This document shows, piece by piece, positions 38,777 to 48,393 of a stretch of 57,898 nt of DNA (positions within the stretch are counted from its first letter, which is position 1; every line of letters begins with the position of its first letter). The DNA is taken from assembly GCA_022561335.1 (NCBI GenBank), contig JADFRL010000002.1, positions 1 to 57,898 of the forward strand, given 5' to 3'. Position numbers and translations under genes: made by a program. The stretch comes from Patescibacteria group bacterium. Its GTDB lineage: Bacteria > Patescibacteriota > Minisyncoccia > Phycocordibacterales > JACZSL01. The notes under the pieces are model-generated. The model was not told where the DNA came from, ran no database searches, and worked only from the letters and a program-made list of their open reading frames with translations.

Positions 38777-40594
38777 ATGACAGCTGATGAAGTCCGGAGT
38801 AGGTATTTAACTTTTTTTAAGAAGCGGGGGCACATTATTATTCCCTCCGCTTCTCTTGTTCCGGAAAATGATCCCACGACTCTGTTTACCGGCTCGGGAA
38901 TGCAGCCGTTGCTGCCGTATTTACTGGGGGAAAAGCATCCGCAAGGGGATAGGTTAGTCGATTCGCAGAAATGCCTCCGAGCAGAGGATATAGAAGAAGT
39001 GGGAGATAATCGTCACACCACGTTTTTTGAAATGCTTGGTAATTGGTCTTTAGGGAGTTATTTTAAAAAAGAGCAGCTTTCGTGGCTTCTTGAGTTCCTG
39101 ACAGAGGAAATAAACATTCCTAAGAAGCGCCTTTGGGTAACATGTTTTGAAGGAGATGAGAAGCTGCATCTCCCACGCGATAATCAGTCGGCAGCAATCT
39201 GGAAAGAGCTTGGAATACCAGAAGAACGAATCTGTTTTTACGGCTCAAAAAAAAATTGGTGGAGCAGGGCAGGGGAGCCGGAGAATATGCCGAAGGGAGA
39301 GCCTGGTGGCCCTGATTCGGAAATTTTTTATGATTTTGGGACTGTCCACGATCCAGCGTTTGGAGAGAACTGCAACCCTAATTGCGACTGCGGTCGTTTT
39401 TTGGAGATTGGCAATTCAGTTTTCATGGAATATATCAAGCAGGAGGATAGCTCATTCAAAGAATTACCGCAAAAAAATGTTGACTTTGGCGGAGGGCTGG
39501 AGAGACTTACAGCAGCGGCAAATAATGATCCTGATGTTTTTAATATTGACGTACTCCGTGTTGTGATACAAAAGATCGAACAGCTTTCAAAAAAACAGTA
39601 TACGAACACCACACATCAAAAATCGTTTCGCGTCATTGCTGACCATCTTCGTGGTGCAGTATTTATGATTGGAGACGGTGTATTTCCTTCAAATACTGGT
39701 GAAGGGTATATTCTAAGGCGGTTACTTCGCCGTGCTGTTCGGCATGCCGACGTGCTTGGTATGCCGGGTGATTCCTTGAAATTACTTGTGCAGGGTGTTG
39801 TCACTGTGTATAAAGGTGCTTACCCAAACCTTGTTGCGGTAAAACAATCGTATAAGATTGAAAAGGAAATCTCAGGAGAGGAAGAAGTGTTTCGAATGAA
39901 ACTCCAGTACGGCATGAAAAAGTTTGAAGCAATGGCAATGAATAAAGCTATTTCCGGCGAGGATGCTTTTCAGTTATTTTCAACCCACGGCTTCCCTTTT
40001 GAATTAACACTAGAATTAGCAAAGGAGAAAGGCATTAGTGTTGATGAGAAGGAATTTCGTGCGGCAATGCAAAGGCATCAGGGGGTATCACGCAAGGGAG
40101 CAGAGAAAAAATTCAAGGGGGGTCTTGCTGACCATAGCGCTCTATCGATTAAGTACCACACGGCTACTCATTTACTGCATCAGGCTCTCAGAGACATTTT
40201 GGGAAAACATGTGTTTCAAAAGGGAAGCAACATCACGGGAGAAAGGTTGAGGTTTGATTTTTCACATTCACAAAAAATGACTGACGAGGAAAAAAAGCAA
40301 GTGGAGGATTTAGTTAATCAAAAAATTAGAGATGAGCTTCCAGTTTCATATGAAGACATTCCTGCTGGGGAGGCTGTAAAACTTGGTGCGATAGGTCTCT
40401 TTGAGAAAAAGTATGGTGATAAGGTGCGCGTGTATAAAATAGGCGGCCTCGACGTAGAGTCAGGGAAAGTTTACAGTCTTGAATACTGTGGCGGTCCGCA
40501 TGTTGAAAACACCAAATCACTCGGACATTTTAAAATAAAAAAGGAGGAGGCAGTATCTGCCGGAGTGCGCCGTATAAAGGCTGTTTTAGAGTAA
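38777..40594 (+). CDS. alaS: alanyl-tRNA synthetase (short form)
   Basis: FFKKRGHIIIPSASLVPENDPTTLFTGSGMQPLLPYL; ends after the SAD domain (CGGPHVENTKSLGHFKI...AGVRRIKAV). Confidence 0.93.
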   Translation: MTADEVRSRYLTFFKKRGHIIIPSASLVPENDPTTLFTGSGMQPLLPYLLGEKHPQGDRLVDSQKCLRAEDIEEVGDNRHTTFFEMLGNWSLGSYFKKEQLSWLLEFLTEEINIPKKRLWVTCFEGDEKLHLPRDNQSAAIWKELGIPEERICFYGSKKNWWSRAGEPENMPKGEPGGPDSEIFYDFGTVHDPAFGENCNPNCDCGRFLEIGNSVFMEYIKQEDSSFKELPQKNVDFGGGLERLTAAANNDPDVFNIDVLRVVIQKIEQLSKKQYTNTTHQKSFRVIADHLRGAVFMIGDGVFPSNTGEGYILRRLLRRAVRHADVLGMPGDSLKLLVQGVVTVYKGAYPNLVAVKQSYKIEKEISGEEEVFRMKLQYGMKKFEAMAMNKAISGEDAFQLFSTHGFPFELTLELAKEKGISVDEKEFRAAMQRHQGVSRKGAEKKFKGGLADHSALSIKYHTATHLLHQALRDILGKHVFQKGSNITGERLRFDFSHSQKMTDEEKKQVEDLVNQKIRDELPVSYEDIPAGEAVKLGAIGLFEKKYGDKVRVYKIGGLDVESGKVYSLEYCGGPHVENTKSLGHFKIKKEEAVSAGVRRIKAVLE

Positions 40595-40642
40595 AACGTA
40601 TTGCTTCAGGATTGTCTGGCACATATAATTAAGATTATAACT

Positions 40643-41860
40643 ATGCGTTTATTTCAAATTCTTCACAAAGAGCCAAGAATCAAACAAGCAGCAATTTTTG
40701 ATATCGCAAGTGGCAGTGTTGGAGCGTCACTGGTTGAATTTGATTCAAAGAACGATCACCCGACTATACTGTGGAACGCTCGTAGTACCATGAGTTTTCA
40801 AGAGGTTCCCCATTTTAAGCAGTTGACCAAATCAATGCTCTCCACATTGCTTGATGTCGTGCTGAAGCTTCAGACTGAAGGATTTCAAGTGCTCGCAGAG
40901 TTGTCACGAAAAACCGTTATTGACGATATGATGTTTGTATTTGCATCTCCGTGGCATACCATGCAGACAAAAGTGGTTACACTTGAAAAGGAAAAGCCTT
41001 TTAGTATAAGTAAGTCATTTTTAGATGCCTTAGTCAGTAAAGAAGAGAAGCAATTTACAGACATAGCCGCTAAAAGTATAGGGGATAATACTGAAACAAA
41101 ACCACGATTGATAGAAAAGGAGATTATTCAAATTGTACTTAATGGATATATCACCCAAAATCCCTACAATAAGATGGTGCACAAAGCTAAAATTGATCTT
41201 ATACTGAGTGCCGTCCCCCAAAATGTACATGAAAAAATTTCTGAAATAGCGACACAAATGTTGAATGGAGAAAGTGGAGTATTTCATTCGTTCACACTCG
41301 TCTCATTTTCTGCCGTACGGGATATCTTTCACAACAGAGATGATTTCCTGCTTCTTGATATAAGTGCAGAAATAACTGACGTAACTCTAGTGCATAACGG
41401 AGCAATTCTTGAGACTGCATCGTTTCCCCAAGGAAAACATTTTCTGGTTCGGGAAATTGCGTCAGAATTTAATACCATATCGGAAGAAGCCGCGTCTCTT
41501 GTGCGGGCCTACTTCAGTGGGCACATTGGTGCAGAGCATTATAAAAAAATCACATTAGCACTCACAAAGGCGGCTGAATCCTGGGTGCACGCTCTTGATG
41601 AGACACTTATACAATTGTCTGAAAATGTCTCAATTCCCGGGACGGTATATATGACGGTTGATGATGATTTTAGTATATGGTTTAAAGAAACTATTAAAAA
41701 AAAGGATTTTAGTCATTTAATATTTTCTGAATCATCATTTGACGTTATACTATTAGATGACGCGCTGTTGGCCAATTATGTAGAGCGTGGAAGGGGCGTC
41801 TCTTTCATCGACCCCTTTTTGACGCTGGAGGCCTTATTTTTCAGAAAGATTGTTTTTTAG
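40643..41860 (+). CDS. actin-like ATPase-fold protein (PilM/FtsA-like)
   Basis: IFDIASGSVGASLVEF and DDFLLLDISAEITDVTLVHNG phosphate-loop-like blocks. Confidence 0.55.
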   Translation: MRLFQILHKEPRIKQAAIFDIASGSVGASLVEFDSKNDHPTILWNARSTMSFQEVPHFKQLTKSMLSTLLDVVLKLQTEGFQVLAELSRKTVIDDMMFVFASPWHTMQTKVVTLEKEKPFSISKSFLDALVSKEEKQFTDIAAKSIGDNTETKPRLIEKEIIQIVLNGYITQNPYNKMVHKAKIDLILSAVPQNVHEKISEIATQMLNGESGVFHSFTLVSFSAVRDIFHNRDDFLLLDISAEITDVTLVHNGAILETASFPQGKHFLVREIASEFNTISEEAASLVRAYFSGHIGAEHYKKITLALTKAAESWVHALDETLIQLSENVSIPGTVYMTVDDDFSIWFKETIKKKDFSHLIFSESSFDVILLDDALLANYVERGRGVSFIDPFLTLEALFFRKIVF

Positions 41861-41894
41861 GTTATACTTAATATATATAAACAACGTAATTGAT

Positions 41895-43175
41895 ATGAGT
41901 TCTCGAAGCACCATCCGTGATATCTTGCCTCCTGAGGGGAGACAATCGCGCCGACCGCCGCGGAGATTGCAGGAGACGGATCAAGATATATTCTCAGACA
42001 AGAGGGATCCTCACTTAAAAGGTATTAGCCGAAGGAGAAGAGTACCATGGCTTTATGGATTGGTTCTGATTGGCGCACTTATTATAATTTTATTCTTTCT
42101 TTTTTCCTTTCTCTTCACGGGCGCTCAGGTAGTAACTTTTCCTAAATACGAAAAAGTCGTGGTCAATGGTGATTTCACAGCTTCGACTGATGTAGCGCTA
42201 TCAAGTTTGCCGTATGACATAATGACTTTAGAGCTCACAGAATCTCAATCAGTTGTCGCTACGGGAAGAGAGGAGGTTTCGCTGAAAGCGTCTGGAAAGA
42301 TAGTTATATATAATAATTATAATACAGCAATCCAAAGACTTATCCGGAATACACGGTTTGAGACTCCTCTCGGCTTGATCTACCGTATCAATGAATCGAT
42401 TGTGGTGCCTGGACAAACTTCCGAGGGGGGCAAAGTTACTCCCGGAAGCATAGAAGTAACTGTATATGCAGATGAACCGGGAGAGGCTTACAATGTCGGG
42501 CTGACTGACTTCACTGTTCCTGGTTTTAAGGGGGCTCCTCAATTTGAGTACTTTTATGCCCGTTCAAAGTTCCCTATGACGGGAGGTTTTGTAGGAGAGC
42601 AGTTAGTTGTTGAGGAGTCCGTACAGGAAAGTGCTCGAGAAGAGCTTAGAGTGACACTTAATGAACAACTGCTCCTGGAGGCTTTCTCACAAGTTCCAGA
42701 GGGATTCTTGCTTTTTGAGGATGCCGTTTTCGTTGAATTTGAATCTCAGCCCACTATTGAGCAAGACGGAAGTGTAGTATTGACCGAAAAAGCTATCCTC
42801 TTCGGGGTATTGTTCGAAGAGAAAGCCTTTGCTCGGCACCTAGCACAAAATACACTTGCCGGATTTGATGACAGTCCTGTAGAACTGAAGAGTCTGGAGT
42901 CCCTTTCTTTAACTGTTCTTGACAAGGAAAATATGCGCCCTTGGGAGAAAGATATTTTTACGTTTAGTCTCTCTGGAAATGCTACGCTCGTGTGGCTTTT
43001 CGATGAAGCTAAACTTAAAGATGACCTGGCAGGTCGTGATAAAAGAGCTATTTATACCATTCTTTCTGGATACCCGAGCATAGAAAGAGCTGAAGTTATA
43101 ATCCGGCCATTCTGGCGGCAATCTTTTCCGGATGCTATAGAAGATATTACAATAGAAAGGAATCTGGAGGATTGA
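41895..43175 (+). CDS. membrane-anchored baseplate J-like protein
   Basis: TM then VVATGREEVSLKASGKIVIYNNYNTAIQRLIRNTRFETPLGLIYR...GKVTPGSIEVTVYADEPGEAYNV. Confidence 0.6.
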   Translation: MSSRSTIRDILPPEGRQSRRPPRRLQETDQDIFSDKRDPHLKGISRRRRVPWLYGLVLIGALIIILFFLFSFLFTGAQVVTFPKYEKVVVNGDFTASTDVALSSLPYDIMTLELTESQSVVATGREEVSLKASGKIVIYNNYNTAIQRLIRNTRFETPLGLIYRINESIVVPGQTSEGGKVTPGSIEVTVYADEPGEAYNVGLTDFTVPGFKGAPQFEYFYARSKFPMTGGFVGEQLVVEESVQESAREELRVTLNEQLLLEAFSQVPEGFLLFEDAVFVEFESQPTIEQDGSVVLTEKAILFGVLFEEKAFARHLAQNTLAGFDDSPVELKSLESLSLTVLDKENMRPWEKDIFTFSLSGNATLVWLFDEAKLKDDLAGRDKRAIYTILSGYPSIERAEVIIRPFWRQSFPDAIEDITIERNLED

Positions 43176-43271
43176 TTAACAGTCGATTTTTCTCAAAGGT
43201 GCTTACGCTGCTTGCTTTGGGGAGTTGACCATGCTGCGGTCTTCTGGTAAAATGGTCAGACTGTAACTACA

Positions 43272-43490
43272 GTGATGGTAAGCAACAACGAAAAAGGGAC
43301 AATAAACGGTACAGTTGATGAAGCATTGCCCAATACGCTTTTTAGAGTAACTTTAGAGAATAGCGACCAGATTCTCACGTATCTGTCGGGTAAAATGAGA
43401 AAGTACCGCATCCGTGTCCTCATTGGAGACAAAGTCGTGGTTGAGCTTGATCACTACGGCGGTAAGGGACGAATCATTAAACGGTTGTAA
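43272..43490 (+). CDS. infA: translation initiation factor IF-1
   Basis: [47 protein letters not shown]. Confidence 0.95.
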   Translation: MMVSNNEKGTINGTVDEALPNTLFRVTLENSDQILTYLSGKMRKYRIRVLIGDKVVVELDHYGGKGRIIKRL

Positions 43491-43579
43491 TTGCATTATA
43501 TAACAATAGCTACCATGTTCTGAAGGCGGGTTTGTAGCTTTGTTATCTTTGGTACAGCGTCTTTTATAATATGTGATAA

Positions 43580-43693
43580 ATGAAAGTAAAGGCATCTGTA
43601 AAAAAAATATGTGCTAAATGTAAGACTGTTCGTCGGAGAGGGCGTGTATATATTATTTGTACAAACCCTCGCCATAAACAACGCCAAGGGTAG
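43580..43693 (+). CDS. rpmJ: 50S ribosomal protein L36
   Basis: [37 protein letters not shown] (37 aa; not in ORF track). Confidence 0.97.
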   Translation: MKVKASVKKICAKCKTVRRRGRVYIICTNPRHKQRQG

Positions 43694-43846
43694 GTAAACC
43701 TCAAGATTCTATAAGCTTTGCGAAATAAAATACAGCTTATACAATTTACCCAGTCACCACTTTTTAGATGCGGAAGATACTGCTTCTCAAAAGTGGGGAC
43801 GGGTCTGAGAATACTAAGTCTACTTTGTTTACTAAACTGATCTAAC

Positions 43847-44227
43847 ATGAGAATTTCAGGGATAACCATAAAAGACAACAAGCGGCTAGCCGTCAGCCTC
43901 ACAGGTATTTATGGTATTGGTTTCTCTCGTGCTAAAGATATTTTAGCTCAGGTCGATATCGATCCTGAGAAGCATGCCGGTAATCTGTCCAAGGATGAAG
44001 AGAATTTGATTAGGACGGCTGTAGGCGAACTCAGAATTGAAGGAGATTTAAAACGCGAAATTTCTGAAAATATTAAACGTCTGAAAGATATAAAATCGTA
44101 CAGAGGCAGTCGTCACGACAAACACTTACCGGGACGAGGGCAGCGCACAAAAACAAATTCTCGGACAGTGAGGGGAAATGTTCGCAGGACAATGGGATCG
44201 GGGAAGCGTAAGCTTGAGAAGAAATAA
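43847..44227 (+). CDS. rpsM: 30S ribosomal protein S13
   Basis: LTGIYGIGFSRAKDIL, RGSRHDKHLPGRGQRTKTNSRTVRG. Confidence 0.97.
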   Translation: MRISGITIKDNKRLAVSLTGIYGIGFSRAKDILAQVDIDPEKHAGNLSKDEENLIRTAVGELRIEGDLKREISENIKRLKDIKSYRGSRHDKHLPGRGQRTKTNSRTVRGNVRRTMGSGKRKLEKK

Positions 44228-44263
44228 GTGAGCAATTGTTTATTTACTAAATTAATCTAACCT

Positions 44264-44698
44264 ATGGGCAAAAAGCGTGTTATTAAAAAAAGGGGACAGG
44301 GTATGGATGCCGGCTTAAAGTCACGTGCACTTTCTCGTGTACCGAAGAAAAAAATGGACAAAGGGATACTTTATATTCATGCTACCTATAATAACACTAA
44401 ATTAATGCTCACAGACATGGGAGGAGGCGCGGTCATTTTTTCATCTTGCGGGGCATTGGGTTTTAGCGGGGCTCGAAAGGGCACTCCTTTCGCTGCTGCA
44501 AAGGTAGGAGAGATTATGGGAGAAAAAGCCGCACTTATGGGTGTCAAGGACGTAAGTGTCGTGATAAAGGGAGTGGGTTCAGGGAGAGAATCGTCACTAC
44601 GGGCTTTTGCAGGCAAGGGAATTGGTATTTCTGAAATTAAGGATATGACACCGATACCTTTTAATGGCCCTCGTGCTCGAAAGCCACGACGTGTTTAG
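44264..44698 (+). CDS. rpsK: 30S ribosomal protein S11
   Basis: GILYIHATYNNTKLMLTDMGG, GFSGARKGTPFAA. Confidence 0.97.
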   Translation: MGKKRVIKKRGQGMDAGLKSRALSRVPKKKMDKGILYIHATYNNTKLMLTDMGGGAVIFSSCGALGFSGARKGTPFAAAKVGEIMGEKAALMGVKDVSVVIKGVGSGRESSLRAFAGKGIGISEIKDMTPIPFNGPRARKPRRV

Positions 44699-44848
44699 AA
44701 ATTGTTATGAACGAAGTGAATTACAATTTGTTAACTGACCCCCCAGGATTTTCCAACTTGATTTTTGAATTAGGATAATGTAGAAATGGAGGGGATTAAT
44801 GTAAAGAAATAAGAAAGTTGTTAATTATTAGAAAATTTAGAAAGTCAA

Positions 44849-45469
44849 ATGAAAGTAGGTCCACGTTATAAAATTTGTAAACGTCTAGGAAGCAGTGTAT
44901 TTGAGAAATGTCAAACACAGAAGTTTGTTCTTTCTGAGTCTCGCAGGAATGCAGTACGCAGAACTACTGGAAGACGGCCGCGTGCCGCGTCCGATTATGG
45001 AAAGCAGCTTCTGGAGAAGCAGCGCGTCCGTCTTACCTATGGTCTTACCGAGAAACAGCTGGTACGCTATGTGCGTTCGGCGGGATCTCTCAAGGGAGGT
45101 AATGCCTCCACGGTACTACTCCAGGCACTTGAGACAAGGCTTGATAATGTGGTCTTCCGCCTAGGGCTCGCTCCTACCAGACGGGCAGCTCGGCAAATGG
45201 TTTCGCATGGCCATATTAGAGTGAATACAAAAAGAGCAACTATTCCTTCATATCATATCCAGGAAGGAGACAATATTTCAATTCGAGAAGGAAGTAGGGA
45301 CGGTGTTCTGTTTAGTGAACTTGGCGAATACTTAAAGGAGCACAGTATGCCAGCCTGGCTTTCCTTTGATGAAAATAAGTTGGAGGGATCGATTAAGAAT
45401 CTGCCGACTGAAGAGACCGTCGCTACCCAATTAGATTTGACAGTTATTTTAGAGTTCTACAGTCGTTAA
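44849..45469 (+). CDS. rpsD: 30S ribosomal protein S4
   Basis: DYGKQLLEKQRVRLTYGLTEKQ, LETRLDNVVFRLGLAPTRRAARQMVSHGHI. Confidence 0.97.
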   Translation: MKVGPRYKICKRLGSSVFEKCQTQKFVLSESRRNAVRRTTGRRPRAASDYGKQLLEKQRVRLTYGLTEKQLVRYVRSAGSLKGGNASTVLLQALETRLDNVVFRLGLAPTRRAARQMVSHGHIRVNTKRATIPSYHIQEGDNISIREGSRDGVLFSELGEYLKEHSMPAWLSFDENKLEGSIKNLPTEETVATQLDLTVILEFYSR

Positions 45470-45501
45470 CAGTAGATGTTTTAGCAATAATTATTTTTCG
45501 T

Positions 45502-46482
45502 ATGCCTGATTATAATGTCACACTGCCGTCAAAACCGAGAGTCGTCTCTGAAGAGGAATTCACGGGTGTTTATGAAATTGATAGTCTATATCCCGGCTAT
45601 GGACATACACTAGGAAATTCACTGAGGCGGATTATATTGTCGTCTCTTCCGGGGGCTGCTATTACCTCAGTAAAGATAGACGGCATACAGCATGAATTTT
45701 CAACAATAAAAGGAGTCCGAGAAGATGTAATTACTATTCTGCTTAACCTCAGGAAAGTTCGTATACAGGTGCTCACCGATGAGCCGCAGACACTCACATT
45801 AACAGTGAAGGGAACAAAAAAAATTACGGCGGGCGATATCCAATTACCTGGGCAGGTGACGGTCCTTAATCCAGATTTGAATATTGCAGAATTAACCGAT
45901 AAAAACAGCAGTCTCGACGTTGAACTGGTTGTCGAGCGGGGTTTAGGGTACATGTCCAAAGAAGTACTGCAAAAGGACAAAGTGGACATTGGTATAATTG
46001 CTGTTGATGCTATCTTTACTCCTATTAGGCGTGTAAACTACGAAGTGGAGAATATGCGAGTCGGTGATCGGACAGACTTCAATCGCCTTCGTATCTTCAT
46101 AGAAACGGATGGGACTATTCTTCCGAAAGAGGCTCTGGAAAGAGCTATTGAAATTATGATCAATCAGCTCAAGGCAATTGTCGGATTTAAAGAGGAGGAG
46201 ATTAAGGTAGCTCATACCGAGAGTGAATCAGGTCTTGCAGAGGGCACGGAAGAAATAGTCATACCCAAGGAAGAGATTGATACCGAGTTCTTAAAGAAAC
46301 GTATCGAGTTTCTTGATCTATCGGCACGTACGGTGAACGCTCTTTCAGGCGCAAATATAAGGACGGTGGGAGGACTGGTACGCAAGAGCGAGGAAGATAT
46401 TTTGGCTATTGAAGGACTTGGATTAAAGGGGCTTCAAGAGATTAAACGGGTCTTAAGCAATTTTGGAATTATCTTGAAATAA
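45502..46482 (+). CDS. rpoA: RNA polymerase alpha subunit
   Basis: PGYGHTLGNSLRRIILSSLPGAAI; C-term alphaCTD. Confidence 0.97.
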   Translation: MPDYNVTLPSKPRVVSEEEFTGVYEIDSLYPGYGHTLGNSLRRIILSSLPGAAITSVKIDGIQHEFSTIKGVREDVITILLNLRKVRIQVLTDEPQTLTLTVKGTKKITAGDIQLPGQVTVLNPDLNIAELTDKNSSLDVELVVERGLGYMSKEVLQKDKVDIGIIAVDAIFTPIRRVNYEVENMRVGDRTDFNRLRIFIETDGTILPKEALERAIEIMINQLKAIVGFKEEEIKVAHTESESGLAEGTEEIVIPKEEIDTEFLKKRIEFLDLSARTVNALSGANIRTVGGLVRKSEEDILAIEGLGLKGLQEIKRVLSNFGIILK

Positions 46483-46500
46483 TTCTAAAAAAACCATATC

Positions 46501-46851
46501 ATGCGTCACTCAAAAAGCACAAAAACACTGGGGAGAGTAAAGAGACAGCGGGAGGCGCTACTTCGCTCTTTAGCACGCTCCTTGGTAATGTATGAACACA
46601 TTGATACGACAGAAGCGAAGGCAAAAGCACTTCGTCCTTTTATTGAAAAGTTGATAACAAAAGGGAAAGCCAATTCACTTGCTTCACATCGTATTGTTTT
46701 AACACGTCTGGGGGGACAGCGGGAGGCTAAGAAACTGCTTCAGACGATAGTGCCTAAATATAAGGATAGAGCTGGCGGTTATACTCGAATCATAAAATTA
46801 ACAGACCAAGGGATTAATATACGGAAAAGGGCTCGCATCGAGTTCGTATAA
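46501..46851 (+). CDS. rplQ: 50S ribosomal protein L17
   Basis: RHSKSTKTLGRVKRQREALLRSLARSLV. Confidence 0.96.
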   Translation: MRHSKSTKTLGRVKRQREALLRSLARSLVMYEHIDTTEAKAKALRPFIEKLITKGKANSLASHRIVLTRLGGQREAKKLLQTIVPKYKDRAGGYTRIIKLTDQGINIRKRARIEFV

Positions 46852-46882
46852 AGGGACAAGAATATAATAGTATAGATATAAT

Positions 46883-47233
46883 ATGAAGCACGTACACACC
46901 ATTGACGCACAAGGAAAGCGTATAGGGCGTATCGCCAGTGAGGCGACTGGTTTACTGAGAGGAAAACACCGTCCCGATTTTACCCCTCATAAAACTTTCG
47001 GCCAGCGTGTTCACATTGTAAACACTCAGCATATGAACATTGAAGAGTCTAAACTCAAGAATAAATTTTATACACGATATTCAGGTTATCCGGGCGGCCT
47101 CAAGCATGAGTCTTTGGAAAACGTGATTGCACGGAAAGGATATTCCGAGATAGTCCGAAGGGCCATTTATGGGATGCTTCCCAATAACAAGTTGAGAAAA
47201 AAGATTATGAAGCAGCTTGTAATCACAGATTAG
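46883..47233 (+). CDS. rplM: 50S ribosomal protein L13
   Basis: IDAQGKRIGRIASEATGLLRGK, YSGYPGGLK, YGMLPNNKL. Confidence 0.96.
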   Translation: MKHVHTIDAQGKRIGRIASEATGLLRGKHRPDFTPHKTFGQRVHIVNTQHMNIEESKLKNKFYTRYSGYPGGLKHESLENVIARKGYSEIVRRAIYGMLPNNKLRKKIMKQLVITD

Positions 47234-47240
47234 GAAGCAT

Positions 47241-47678
47241 ATGGCCACAACTATCAAAGCATTAAAAGAAAAAAAAGAGGCCTTAAGGGAGCGGTACATA
47301 GAAACCATTGGCCGCAGGAAGGAGGCCGTGGCTCGGGTGAGGCTTTATAAAAGTGCCCGTGAGTCATTTGTTGTTAATAATAGAGAATTAGCAGAATATT
47401 TTCCCATCAGAGCTCTTCAGTCTATTGTGAAGGATCCTTTTATTAACACAAACTTAACTCAAAAATTTACCGTATCAGCCCGCATTCGGGGAGGAGGGGT
47501 GTCGGCGCAAGCTGAGGCTCTGCGGCACGGCATTGCACGAGCGTTGGCTGTATATGACCTGGAACTTCGAGGTCAGCTCAAAAGGGCGGGGTTTCTCAAG
47601 CGAGATCCACGTGCAAAAGAGAGGAAGAAATTTGGTCTCAAAAAGGCGCGCAAGGCACCTCAATGGTCGAAGCGCTAG
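47241..47678 (+). CDS. rpsI: 30S ribosomal protein S9
   Basis: TIGRRKEAVARVRL, GGGVSAQAEALRHGIARAL, RDPRAKERKKFGLKKARKAPQWSKR. Confidence 0.97.
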   Translation: MATTIKALKEKKEALRERYIETIGRRKEAVARVRLYKSARESFVVNNRELAEYFPIRALQSIVKDPFINTNLTQKFTVSARIRGGGVSAQAEALRHGIARALAVYDLELRGQLKRAGFLKRDPRAKERKKFGLKKARKAPQWSKR

Positions 47679-47758
47679 GAGTGGTTTTCAATGGGTCTGC
47701 TCTTTTTAGTTGATACTACAGCTCCTTTAAATTGGAGAGTAAGAATGGCACACTATTT

Positions 47759-48349
47759 ATGAAATCAAAGAAACATAGCGATAAATCAAAAGTTGACAAG
47801 AAGAATAAAAGAGAGTATAGTTCTGACGAGGAGTTTGATGTTTTGGACATTGATGAGAAGTCAGGTGAGGCCGTAGCTAAGTTGAAGCAGATGCTTAAAG
47901 AGTGCCAGCAAGAACGGAGGGAATTCCTTGATGGATGGCAGCGCAGCAAAGCAGAGCTTATCAATGCCCGAAAGCAGGATGTCGAGCAAAATAAAAAAGC
48001 TTTCCTGCGTATACAGGAAGATTTTATACTTCGACTACTTCCTATACTCGATAGTTTTGACATGGCATTTGCTGATACAAAAGAGGCGGTAAAAGTTGAC
48101 AGCGATTGGGTAGTTGGAGTCCAAAATATTCACTCTCAATTAAAGGCTTTCCTGAGTTCAGTCGGTGTCAGTACTATAGAGCAGATTGGGGAACCGTTTG
48201 ACCCAAAGAAACATGACTCAGCGGAAACCGTTTTGACAAAAAAAAGAGAAGAAGACGGATTGATTGTCGAGGTGCTTCAGAAGGGATATGTTTTTGGTGA
48301 CACTATTGTTCGAGCAGCTCGAGTACGTGTGGCCGAATTTAATGCATAA
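47759..48349 (+). CDS. grpE: nucleotide exchange factor GrpE
   Basis: RLLPILDSFDMAF, GEPFDPKKHDSAETV, VLQKGYVFGDTIVRAARVRV; upstream of dnaK. Confidence 0.93.
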   Translation: MKSKKHSDKSKVDKKNKREYSSDEEFDVLDIDEKSGEAVAKLKQMLKECQQERREFLDGWQRSKAELINARKQDVEQNKKAFLRIQEDFILRLLPILDSFDMAFADTKEAVKVDSDWVVGVQNIHSQLKAFLSSVGVSTIEQIGEPFDPKKHDSAETVLTKKREEDGLIVEVLQKGYVFGDTIVRAARVRVAEFNA

Positions 48350-48393
48350 ATTATAAAGACAGTTGAATAAAGGTAATTAAGTAATATATAAAT

